From: a virus
DNA: 23,500 bases
Direction: 5' to 3' (one strand)
IMG/VR virus record: IMGVR_UViG_3300035670_001263
Location: 1 to 23,500 of that record
Every line of letters begins with the position of its first letter. Within the stretch, counting starts at the first letter, position 1. The position numbers and the translations under genes were made by a program. Positions 11,201 through 16,944 of this stretch are shown piece after piece. The notes under the pieces were generated by a model. That model was not told where the DNA came from and did no database searches. It saw only the letters and a program-made list of their open reading frames with translations.

Positions 11201-11822
11201 CCTGATCTCTCTCGCCAAACAGCGGCTGAACTATGGTCTTATCCGCGGCATATAGGGCGGGTAATTCGTATGGAAGCCTTCTTCCAGCTCTTACTAATCT
11301 TTGTTGAAGCTCATCTCTAAATGCCCAGTCAACTTCAGCTCCATACCCAGCCAATCTTTCATCTGCGCTAAAACCATAGCCTGCTGCGGATTCACCTCTT
11401 CTATACCCGGTTGTTAACTGACCATCTAACTCATAAACCATCCTAGAGTAACCGTCGTCAATAATGTTACCGTCGGCATCTTCTATGTACCTTGTAAAGC
11501 CTTCAAGCTCATCAAGGTGGCGTCTTATTGATGTAACACTTTCAACTATAGATGTAGCAAAAACATTTCCAGAATCTGCCCTGTCCTGAGCAAATTTCGC
11601 TAGCTTTAGTCCACCCTTTTTTGTCATTCCTGTCAGAACAGAAGAAACAGCCAGTGTTGTGGCAGTAGCTGCTATAAACTTCATCATGGGGTGACCATCT
11701 AAAGCCCTAGATATATATCCAGAGTTAGGAGCTGTACCCTCTTGTTCCCCCTCGTTAACTGGAATGTCACGAGACGTTACACCAAAACCTATATTATGTA
11801 TAGGACCTGGATCTCGCATCAT
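5202..11822 (-). CDS. Giant tail protein, probable tape measure (2206 aa)
   Basis: It follows two chaperone-like genes and the tube genes, the position of the tape measure in most tailed phages; that protein sets tail length inside the tube and helps DNA ejection. The start is ATG at 11822, ten bases after the previous stop, with GGGGAT as ribosome binding site. Hydrophobic stretches lie at about residues 46-66 (MMKFIAATATTLAVSSVLTG), 1334-1358 (VLPLYAAGVTALTADRILGG) and 1933-1972 (Gly/Ala-rich, GLGAVGALFG). Residues 1539-1612 are rich in Ser, Gly, Gln, Asn and Tyr. At about 1.5 angstrom per residue, the usual rule, the tail would be roughly 330 nm. It lacks the obvious long coiled coils of many tape measures, and much of it reads as mixed polar sequence with many Tyr, Pro and Gly. 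An ejected virion protein is therefore an alternative. The reading frame is certain; the tape measure role rests on position and size. Confidence 0.9.
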   Translation of the reverse strand: MMRDPGPIHNIGFGVTSRDIPVNEGEQEGTAPNSGYISRALDGHPMMKFIAATATTLAVSSVLTGMTKKGGLKLAKFAQDRADSGNVFATSIVESVTSIRRHLDELEGFTRYIEDADGNIIDDGYSRMVYELDGQLTTGYRRGESAAGYGFSADERLAGYGAEVDWAFRDELQQRLVRAGRRLPYELPALYAADKTIVQPLFGERDQEEKKVKWYNPADVVADFVTESAKNIATMVLPFEFAGAASRSAQSSLQTLRHSQYNLEAIQGNFKPKIHRAFVELDGLLSEVGHDVTNIVDKFLRTSAKSSGALSAATEQFRNIKGPVQTFRDLRHGVENARRDAAAAGASKQELRRVTFDTLFGPRGSRLRDAGDPDKTSFLDLIPTVETLRKGFSAGRKEYKTLGLAQDAMGGALAFNRALARGMNSGFFNSEDELLSAVRRVQMGKNSRITQIASTVSRMGRGGPESDSFTKGEFYRERQRSAFSDTIISNLVRKGVDEKQARRFVNQLEIEIPSKDLNPTKLVNIGKRNIHDNDDSTDFFNQILNRYKTITTKDDFSSFVSSLGGEDVAARVLNDQIGSARNTFFSLNFQSTLKQNAEREWQTFYDKILPKAASGILSPRKASFYDFARDADGNISGSQMDYLKRKSAETLGLRIVDDSGERLSSATIDRMLGERGFDPTNFVQLRSFLVRSKKMTSGIGSRDGFNIFGFKQMSVDEARSRGMFDYMRDEDRGTLYGIVNTMKMNDPISYSIGRTKLDGVYTNRSGQVLDFTSIKAGMGRAMDFFASEFKIPILNFNPADLFGYRSIDQMRSRSPIQYISSSSVQPYLPEANNPQTRSDFYMWVKGKGTKGKVYGFKNDSIANETYATELKGLYRSVPTQSSELWSRHSRYGADESGTETIGEGKRFSKLRRFFRVDDEQPNSLFNLASRFRGRKGDLENPNVMASLLRGDSVEMKVGRRKVNARLNTVVENGQVRSMQMVDESGAQIQEITESKILGAFERFGRSTFGTGMPRSVQMELAQDPTTRDLFTYFGRSPAEFRTPEELRDFAYQIINDAPRVRSEIRRQNQDPAFIDRAISRLRNILGEGDLMATSRLAERSPTISTKFDELNDEIFRYITQVNPSLAGRPPIEAYIKIEQALTEMASSGKISPSQLAEARASTLASWFNSTAFRTYSPGSSRSADSRRKMYEMTSALQDNQTASMSNLLDPYIDGSISQISTSVRRKLSPILSPLKKNFGVAPYQIDELATDPLGSGQRSTLVPTFGTVFARNPMRATLNAAGFTTYSDPEYFSGGSIPMSQGVERLNRYFGSIGLQLDVSAFSGPLDLFTRGMVGSRVLPLYAAGVTALTADRILGGYIYNERDDRGERVYTPMVTTAAARTAAEIHSLMAGLMPGGMSYTEKREQLLEGEVPIRKGRFWPLGNTPFMGGNTMYYRPSYYRMLKEAPSFTSDTYGSPMEKFLFYNDISPLRPLDPYRFERKHYNDRPYPVSGDYFTGPFGPLTPILNATVGRVLKPRAMMHEEELQAGLAQYAPAGEFGAFNTAAYGGISGLISNQVGNSSLVGAGLYSGSASSQIGNYNQAMASQAGVLSTASTSVRSSIGNQNQQMSQYGYSAPVMFSAPKATGVMVPNIVPSGEPLSPSNITYQTGDIGYRLQEMAGIYGFAFSSLRQSLGFGQGDFEPQRSVLQPASRAYGSTRSFWDLNLGGLGDIPIGGADVGNLEFSEIVRRFIPKERTNIDYLNPIKNTMGQQYPFLPGPEYYTDFTTGDPFTKVQQGEVRLPGVGYERFNTLYGGSYGPVNQLDILADVAPYSKQFRQLNKMVDRMDLSVAEREKIEEIRRQQEDVTTKFDFSDYVYKNYSAEDLGISRAAHTVGRIGESIAHTDNFLINKTFGKKTAIEDWERNNVYGSTFPQWQRPYESYIEPMLNKATQDNPLTATIGLGAVGALFGRTPKARLFGTAVGATAGLTSSVFGNAYEAVTGDRFIPLERKKELALEEYGDILEYVRSTKLASEAQAAGDYKSAFNFRQAAKRTMYGADIESGDPEQLAFAIPKRKREHFKAMIETQDQGEREKILSTSGRLERRFYQAAWGMRVEEKPDLVEYFSRHELPDENWEGWSAAASSDHTKIKIGQHMGLELSQMGYYPQQIRQANLANMSYPDYNSGEDRQDVLYKLRSLMSSMGLSGSVRGNYSPFTNDSFNISAGVG

Positions 11823-11832
11823 ATTAAATCCC

Positions 11833-12462
11833 CTATCTCATGCCCCACAATTTTTGAGCAATGGGATCACCCATTCCTGCTGCTCCCTGAGGTTTAGCCT
11901 TGTCATGCTTTTCAATTTTTTCTTTAATCTTATTTTGCTCTTCTTCAGGATCTATTAATTCAAGAGATATTCCAGAGTATTGAACACCATTCATAGCCTG
12001 TCTTATTTCTATAATTTTTTCAGACAGAGCAACGTGTTGCGCTAACTCCGAAAAAGTCATGTCCTCAAGATCTTCAGGAGTATATGATGTAATAGTAGCT
12101 AAGACAAAGGCTTTCATTAAATTTTTAACTTCGTTAGATTCTATTCTCTTTTCATCTAAAATAGACTTAGCTATTTTAGGACTAAAAAATCCAGATAAAT
12201 CTAATATTTCCTGAGCCAGTATAGAAACTGTACCAGCTGGTATTCTTGATAGATCAAAATTCTCTGGCTCAACGACTGCGCATGATATTATCAAGTCTTC
12301 TATATCTGCTGACGATAAATTTTCGTATTCTTGATGATAAATAATGGTATTATATTCTTTGAATGTTAGCTCTCTAAATATAAAATTAATATTTTTTATA
12401 TTTACGCTATAAAGTTTACCGTATTTATTTTTAAGATCGAATATTTTACTAGCATCTAACAT
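11833..12462 (-). CDS. Tail assembly chaperone-like protein, long paralogue (209 aa)
   Basis: This gene sits directly before the giant tape measure candidate, where tail assembly chaperones are normally found. Residues 1 to about 105 form a domain shared with the upstream 184-residue protein: a YG-(L/V)-Y motif, R-x-L-xxx-EY-xx-I, a Cys followed by a Pro-containing segment, and AG...S(I/L)AQE(I/V)L..SGF. The remaining 100 residues are an extension found only here. It includes TSYTPEDLEDMTFSELAQHV, which resembles the helical region of tail assembly chaperones of Gram-positive-type phages, and ends in a charged, Lys/Glu-rich tail. Start ATG at 12462 is three bases after the preceding TGA, so translation is probably coupled. 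The pair resembles the short and long chaperone forms that other phages make by ribosomal frameshifting, but here they are separate genes. Chaperone function is inferred from domain likeness and position. Confidence 0.8.
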   Translation of the reverse strand: MLDASKIFDLKNKYGKLYSVNIKNINFIFRELTFKEYNTIIYHQEYENLSSADIEDLIISCAVVEPENFDLSRIPAGTVSILAQEILDLSGFFSPKIAKSILDEKRIESNEVKNLMKAFVLATITSYTPEDLEDMTFSELAQHVALSEKIIEIRQAMNGVQYSGISLELIDPEEEQNKIKEKIEKHDKAKPQGAAGMGDPIAQKLWGMR

Positions 12463-12465
12463 AGA

Positions 12466-13020
12466 TCACAGTTGTCTAACCTCAAGGGCAACGAAACCAG
12501 ATGCTTCGAGAACCTCCTGAGCAATGAGAGAGGGTACACCGGCCATCAATCCTGACACATCTCCATTCTCAATAGTTGGATACAGTATACATGTCTTAGC
12601 TACTACTTCTTCATTCCACATATTTGCCTCTGCCGAAGTGAGTTTGCCAGATTCTACTAATTGCTCCATCTTTTTAACTATCTGCTTATATTCCATTCTG
12701 TTAAGAACTCTCCATATGATATGATGATCATAAGAAACTGAAGTAACATAAACTTCGCCATACTGCTGCTTCCACTCTTTAACCATACCTGCAGTAGGAC
12801 CGTTGTCCCATAAGGTTTCTGAGTCATCCAAATCTTCTACCATTACAGGGTCATCATTCGAGCCTGGATCAAGATTAATATCAATAATTTCTTCATCGGA
12901 ACTAGAATCTGGAATATAGATGTCTTCTATTTCGACATCTATACCTTGCTCATTCAAATTATCAAACTCAAACATATCTGAAGAACCTTCTGTTACAATA
13001 ACTCTTTTATCATTAGACAT
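12466..13020 (-). CDS. Tail assembly chaperone-like protein, short paralogue with acidic N-terminus (184 aa)
   Basis: The first roughly 75 residues are strongly acidic and probably disordered (many Asp, Glu and Ser). Residues about 80-184 form a domain paralogous to the first half of the next gene's product, sharing YGEVY, RVLNRMEYKQI, a Cys followed by a Pro, and AGVPSLIAQEVLEASGF. It stops just after that domain and lacks the C-terminal extension of its paralogue. The ATG at 13020 has a strong AAAGGAG site at 13026-13032, five bases away. The gene is preceded by the best promoter in the window, so it probably opens a transcription unit that includes its paralogue and both giant proteins. 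A role in keeping the tape measure soluble or recruiting tube subunits is inferred. An alternative is a minor structural protein. Confidence 0.78.
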   Translation of the reverse strand: MSNDKRVIVTEGSSDMFEFDNLNEQGIDVEIEDIYIPDSSSDEEIIDINLDPGSNDDPVMVEDLDDSETLWDNGPTAGMVKEWKQQYGEVYVTSVSYDHHIIWRVLNRMEYKQIVKKMEQLVESGKLTSAEANMWNEEVVAKTCILYPTIENGDVSGLMAGVPSLIAQEVLEASGFVALEVRQL

Positions 13021-13041
13021 AAAAACTCCTTTAAAATTAAA

Positions 13042-13070
13042 ATTATATCACATTAAATAAAATATCTCAA
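13042..13070 (-). promoter_or_regulatory. Sigma70-type extended -10 promoter for the chaperone and giant-protein genes
   Basis: On the minus strand a -35 element TTGAGA (13065-13070) and a perfect -10 TATAAT (13042-13047) are separated by exactly 17 bases. A TGA directly precedes the -10 box, giving an extended -10 element. Transcription would start near 13035, leaving a short leader with AAAGGAG before the ATG at 13020. It lies in the 51-base gap after the third tube gene and is the closest match to the bacterial housekeeping consensus I found in the intergenic gaps. No terminator is visible between it and position 1. Confidence 0.7.
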
Positions 13071-13071
13071 A

Positions 13072-14004
13072 TTAATAAACCGGAGGCATGTTATACACAG
13101 TAGATACGGGATCTATTGATGCCCCAAATTCGTCAAGTCTATAATCATATTCTGATAAATTAAGAGTAGGTATTCTCTTAACAAAAGAAAGATCAACTTG
13201 AGAGAAATAAAAATCTCTTGCCATAAACTGATATGTTTCCAAAACTGGCTGACCGCCAGCAGAGTAGGCTGTTCCCATTGTCATTAAATTAACTTGCTGC
13301 AGGACAATTTTCATAGGTCTTGAAACATCATCAATTCTTACATTTCTCTGATTAACATCTGATATATTTATTCTATCTAAATCATCTGATATATTTTTGG
13401 TTTCACCCTGCAAAAGGAATCTTGAACTAAGAGCTGTCTCTTCTGCTCCATATAGAATTATAAAATTAAAAGGCGGGTGCGCACTGAAAATATTATTAGT
13501 ATTAATTTCATTTGTAGCCGGATCAGATGTCACCCTGTCTAATTGGCTTATCGACCAGTATTTTTCTAAGTTTAATTCATCTTGAGCACTTTGTGCCTGC
13601 GATGTCATTCTGGTTACTGTGGAACTCTTAGATAAAGAAGTTCTAGATTTATCCGATTGTCTATTAACTGCTGCCTTTTCGAGAAGATTCGTCATCCTTC
13701 TTGGGTCCTTAGTGAAAACACTAAACTCTCCTGTGACTATTCTTGTGCCGTACATGATGGCATCATAGTTATAAGACCAGTACCCATATATAGGAGCCTT
13801 TTGCTGCTGAACAGAGTAAGCAAAGGTTGCTATATCTAGCTCGTCTTCTGCATCGAAGAGTCCATCAATATATATTTTTACATCTTCACCACTAAAGAAG
13901 TAATCAAAATAATTTGAAGGCCTTCTATCGTAGTCCCTTCCACCACCAGACCATTTTCTATCTATATTTTTAGAAAAAATATCAACTGGTAAATCATTTG
14001 CCAT
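13072..14004 (-). CDS. Divergent tail tube paralogue (310 aa)
   Basis: The third of three adjacent paralogues with a tube-protein pattern. It retains the block order of its relatives: FFSGEDV (36-42), KAPIYGYWSYNYDAI (69-83), GTRIVTGEFSVFT (86-98), HPPFNFIILYG (176-186) and YQFMARDF (258-265). It differs by an N-terminal extension of about 15 residues, an insertion rich in Ser, Thr, Gln and Asn between about residues 110 and 170, and a longer segment between the last two blocks. The canonical PPFD becomes PPFN. Start ATG at 14004 follows the previous stop by 21 bases with AGGT upstream. Its position next to the chaperones and its extra elements suggest a specialised tube end, for example a baseplate-proximal ring, rather than the repeating tube subunit. 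That role is inferred. Confidence 0.78.
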   Translation of the reverse strand: MANDLPVDIFSKNIDRKWSGGGRDYDRRPSNYFDYFFSGEDVKIYIDGLFDAEDELDIATFAYSVQQQKAPIYGYWSYNYDAIMYGTRIVTGEFSVFTKDPRRMTNLLEKAAVNRQSDKSRTSLSKSSTVTRMTSQAQSAQDELNLEKYWSISQLDRVTSDPATNEINTNNIFSAHPPFNFIILYGAEETALSSRFLLQGETKNISDDLDRINISDVNQRNVRIDDVSRPMKIVLQQVNLMTMGTAYSAGGQPVLETYQFMARDFYFSQVDLSFVKRIPTLNLSEYDYRLDEFGASIDPVSTVYNMPPVY

Positions 14005-14025
14005 ATCTGGAATACCTATCTTTAT

Positions 14026-14790
14026 TTAAAGTCGAATCGGGGTAATGGGATCTACGTAGATAGTAGTTTGAGAAGCAAGATTGTCTTTTTGATCCTGCTG
14101 GTAAAATTGATCTTTTATATCCTGATCTACATCATCTCCAAAAATATTTAAAGATATTTGTAAATCTCTTGCTATTGATTCTGGATCAATGCCTGGATCA
14201 TTAACTGATGGATTTGAATATTTAACTAAAGGCTGAATACCTCTTGCCATGTAAGTGTATGTCTGCTCAGTTATTAGATCGTCTATAGAAACAGTTTGCC
14301 CCTCATCCACTATCGTCATGCCCAGTAACTTCATTTTTGCCATGGAGCCATATTCATTTGCAAAAGTTATGACCATATCAAACGGTGGCAACATGTCTGC
14401 CAAGGGAGCAAAAAAACCATTCTGTCTACCCAGTAGATCTCTATACTCCCTTATCTTATAGAAGGCATACTCGTCAAATACTGTGAATATCATGCTCCCA
14501 GCTATAGTTCTGCCACCTTTTATAAAACTTTTTGGATTAACATGCCCAATAGTTCTTATTGGCGAATTTTCCCTATGTATAGAATATGATATAGTCTGCA
14601 ACTCGCCTAGAGTTATAACTTCTCCCGTGTATCTAGAATTTCTAGGTGTAGAACCTATTGGAGGAAGTATAATAGTTGCTACAGCATCTGCACCAGAGAA
14701 AGAAACATTACTATTTATATAATCTGTAGACAACACATTGTTTTGACCTACGGGGTCATTATTAGCTACTCTATATACTTCAGTTGTCAT
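14026..14790 (-). CDS. Tail tube protein paralogue, minor form (254 aa)
   Basis: This is clearly paralogous to the 226-residue tube protein upstream. Shared blocks are FSGADA (31-36), ENSPIRTIGHVNPKSF (74-89), IAGSMIFTVF (96-105), LPPFDMVITFANEYG (134-148) and YMARGIQPL (180-188). Differences are an insertion of about 18 residues after the first block, loss of about 35 residues between the FTVF and PPFD blocks, and a longer acidic C-terminal tail. Its ribosome binding site AAGGAAG (14794-14800) directly abuts the T-run of the upstream terminator, so only transcripts that read through would express it. A lower copy number than the 226-residue protein is therefore expected, consistent with a cap or initiator ring of the tube. 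The paralogy is seen directly; the minor role is inferred. Confidence 0.85.
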   Translation of the reverse strand: MTTEVYRVANNDPVGQNNVLSTDYINSNVSFSGADAVATIILPPIGSTPRNSRYTGEVITLGELQTISYSIHRENSPIRTIGHVNPKSFIKGGRTIAGSMIFTVFDEYAFYKIREYRDLLGRQNGFFAPLADMLPPFDMVITFANEYGSMAKMKLLGMTIVDEGQTVSIDDLITEQTYTYMARGIQPLVKYSNPSVNDPGIDPESIARDLQISLNIFGDDVDQDIKDQFYQQDQKDNLASQTTIYVDPITPIRL

Positions 14791-14800
14791 AATCTTCCTT

Positions 14801-14835
14801 AAAAATATACACGGGGGCGTTAACCCCCGTGTATA
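14801..14835 (-). terminator. Rho-independent terminator or attenuator after the first tube gene
   Basis: A perfect 12-base-pair stem (14806-14817 pairing with 14824-14835) with five consecutive G-C pairs at the loop end and a six-base loop is followed on the minus strand by five T residues (14801-14805). It lies 25 bases after the stop of the 226-residue tube gene. There is no T-run on the plus-strand side, so it acts only in the direction of the genes. Because the next genes are tail genes with no visible promoter of their own, it probably works as a partial terminator that lowers their transcription. Confidence 0.88.
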
Positions 14836-14860
14836 CTACAAGTTATCTAATTTTATTAAA

Positions 14861-15541
14861 TCAGGGTCTGATTATATCAGTATTAAGCTGCGTAGTACGC
14901 AGACTCGAAGCTAATACATCACTAGGAATCATATCATTTATGTCTATTGTATACATTGGACCAAGTTCTCTGGCAACATATGTCATAGTTTCTTCTAAGA
15001 CAATGTCGTCCATGGAGGCACCCGAGCCCTCATTTAGTAATTCAACACCATAAATAGATCTGACTGCTGCCTGACCATATTCATTAGCAAATGTTATAGT
15101 AATATCAAATGGGGGTATTTGATCTGCGTAGTAGGGAACCTTTGACACAACACTTGTATTATCGTCCTCTACATTAGCGATTCCTCTGCTTTTGTAAGCT
15201 GTATCTCCTGGTAATGCGTTATGAGCTCTAGTGTAGAACTGATGGGCATTTGGATCTTTTGTTATATTCTTATCCAACATAGTATAGAGAGCTGGTCTGT
15301 CAAATACTGTGAAAATAAGTGATCCAGCTATACCTCTCTTGCCTCTTGAAAAGGATCTGGGGTTAGGCGAACCCATTGTATATATAGGAGCCTTTTCCCT
15401 GGTAACAGAGAAGGTTATGCCAGAAAGAGCCCCTATTTCTACGCCACCAAAGCTGGCAACGATGTCTGCCCCAGAAAAGGTAGTGTATGTATTCAGATAC
15501 TTATCAATATCTGGATTAGATGTAGTGTTATTTGTAGCCAT
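14861..15541 (-). CDS. Major tail tube protein (226 aa)
   Basis: It directly follows the canonical sheath gene, the usual place of the tube gene in contractile-tailed phages. Conserved blocks shared with two downstream paralogues are FSGADI (22-27), KAPIYTMGSPNPRSF (50-64), IAGSLIFTVF (71-80), PPFDITITFANEYG (143-156) and YVARELGPMY (188-197). The alternating hydrophobic strands fit the beta-barrel fold of tube subunits, which stack as hexameric rings around the DNA path. The ATG at 15541 has a strong GGAGGG site six bases upstream, and a terminator follows the gene. Both fit a highly expressed structural protein at the end of the main sheath-tube transcript. It is the shortest of the three paralogues and most likely the repeating subunit; that assignment is an inference from position, compactness and expression signals. 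Confidence 0.85.
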   Translation of the reverse strand: MATNNTTSNPDIDKYLNTYTTFSGADIVASFGGVEIGALSGITFSVTREKAPIYTMGSPNPRSFSRGKRGIAGSLIFTVFDRPALYTMLDKNITKDPNAHQFYTRAHNALPGDTAYKSRGIANVEDDNTSVVSKVPYYADQIPPFDITITFANEYGQAAVRSIYGVELLNEGSGASMDDIVLEETMTYVARELGPMYTIDINDMIPSDVLASSLRTTQLNTDIIRP

Positions 15542-15565
15542 TATTTACCCTCCAACGGTAATTTA

Positions 15566-16837
15566 TTATAATGATATTGAAACCTGGATTTCGATATTCT
15601 TCAATTCGAATGCAGGTGTTAAAACGAGGTCAACTATCGCCTTATTTTGATTTGCAATGTAGGTAACAGAGAAATCACTTGAAAGAACGGCACCTAAAAG
15701 TTGCATACCTCTTAACGCAGATGAAATAGCTGTCTCCATTGCGTTTCTTGTTTGAAGATTTGAAGGTTGCCCAACGAACTTCTCACATTGCTGTCTAACC
15801 AAGCGCGCTGCCTCATCTATAATTCTCTTAGTTGATAATCTTGTATAATCTGATGTTGACTGAGCGAATGTAAGACTTTCGCCATATACAGCAGCGCTGT
15901 TGAAGTTAATCATTACAGTATTTACACCCTTGTCAGATAGATTTGTTCTCTGAGTTCTGGTTGGGGAATATCTCAAAGACTGCACATTATACACAGGCTG
16001 ATTAACTAATGATGTTGTAGATTGCATTCTAGTTATAGCAGCTGCTACATGAGCAGCACCGTTTGAATAACCAAAATCAAAACCACCAGAATTAAAGTTG
16101 ACTGGCTTAATTTCAGCTGCAATCACAACTACATATGGACCGACTTCCTTAAAGAGGTCTGAACTATCTCTGTCTACAAGATTCGTTAATGAAAGATGAG
16201 ACGAAACTTGAGCTGGTGTCATGTTCTCTGCTGGATTTGTCACATATGGCTTAACACCAAGAACTGCAATACATGGGAATGTGTCTTCGGAAATTCTCTT
16301 AGCCTGTGCCCCAATCTTATACGCAAAGCTCTGTGCAGCGGTTGCACTATTATCAGCATAGAAGCCGAAACCAGGCTCATCACCTGAAGGTGTTGCCGCA
16401 GATAGATTGGGATCATCATAGTCTACAGGGTGAGCACCTCTACCCCAGGCTAGAATTGAACTTGGTCTTGTTGATTCAGCGGCATCAAATGCTGCATCCA
16501 TAAGCTCATCTGCTGAACCACCGAAACTTGCGCTTGTTATAGTGCCAGATGAATAATCGAAAACAGTATCACTTGGAAGTGGTACTAAGAAGACTCTTTC
16601 TGCTCCAGCTAAAACTAATTCAAGAAAAGCCTTGTGAAGATCTGATCCTTCGCCAAATGCTGCTATTACATCAGCCTCATTTGTAGCCCTGAAAGCTGAT
16701 AGATCTGCTGCACCTTCTGTACCATCGGCTGTTGAACGCTTAGCGACAGCGACAACTCTTGGACCTGGTGTTGCAGATGATCTTGCAATCGTGTAAAAAC
16801 GATCTCTTATTGTTGTTGTTACTCCTGGTATAGCCAT
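15566..16837 (-). CDS. Tail sheath protein (423 aa)
   Basis: The sheath forms the contractile outer cylinder of the tail. The sequence opens with the typical MAIPGV start and a segment TPGPRVVAVAKRST (about 23-36), then a region on filling a ring of subunits (DVIAAFGEGSDLHKAFLELV, AGAERVFLVP). The C-terminal third has the usual sheath pattern: LSDKGVNTVMINF, STKRIIDEAARLVRQQCEKF, and a last strand pair NKAIVDLVLTPAFELKNIEI near the end, the part that threads into neighbouring subunits. Start ATG at 16837 is preceded by GGAGGTC at 16848-16854 and a closer AAGAG. The 107-base AT-rich leader is the longest intergenic gap in the window and may carry a promoter. The tube gene follows after 24 bases. 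This is the most standard of the two sheath proteins and probably the main one. Confidence 0.92.
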   Translation of the reverse strand: MAIPGVTTTIRDRFYTIARSSATPGPRVVAVAKRSTADGTEGAADLSAFRATNEADVIAAFGEGSDLHKAFLELVLAGAERVFLVPLPSDTVFDYSSGTITSASFGGSADELMDAAFDAAESTRPSSILAWGRGAHPVDYDDPNLSAATPSGDEPGFGFYADNSATAAQSFAYKIGAQAKRISEDTFPCIAVLGVKPYVTNPAENMTPAQVSSHLSLTNLVDRDSSDLFKEVGPYVVVIAAEIKPVNFNSGGFDFGYSNGAAHVAAAITRMQSTTSLVNQPVYNVQSLRYSPTRTQRTNLSDKGVNTVMINFNSAAVYGESLTFAQSTSDYTRLSTKRIIDEAARLVRQQCEKFVGQPSNLQTRNAMETAISSALRGMQLLGAVLSSDFSVTYIANQNKAIVDLVLTPAFELKNIEIQVSISL

Positions 16838-16944
16838 GTTCTCTTAAGACCTCCAACTATGGATAATGAAATCTTTCAATATAGTAACAATAAACTTATA
16901 AAAACAAACGTAGAGGCTATCTAAACAAAAAAATATATATAAGA
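16838..16944 (-). promoter_or_regulatory. AT-rich leader of the sheath gene, possible promoter
   Basis: This is the longest gap between genes here. Two weak sigma70-like candidates are visible on the minus strand: TAGATA (16918-16923) with TATAAG (16895-16900), spacer 17, and TTGTTT (16902-16907) with TATATT (16878-16883), spacer 18. Neither is close to consensus and one may be chance in AT-rich DNA. A seven-T run at 16928-16934 follows the upstream gene but has no stem before it, so it is not called a terminator. Confidence 0.35.

Noticed and set aside
12460-12500. Possible programmed frameshift joining the two chaperone genes
   Set aside because: No canonical slippery heptamer was seen near the end of the first gene, and the second gene has its own start and a complete copy of the shared domain.
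14712-14720. TATAAATA-like string on the minus strand resembling a T4 late promoter
   Set aside because: It lies inside the 254-residue tube gene, after its start codon, and the same box is not seen in front of the other structural genes, so it is probably chance in AT-rich DNA.
16928-16934. Run of seven T on the minus strand after the terminator-like gene
   Set aside because: No GC-rich stem precedes it, so it is not an intrinsic terminator by sequence.
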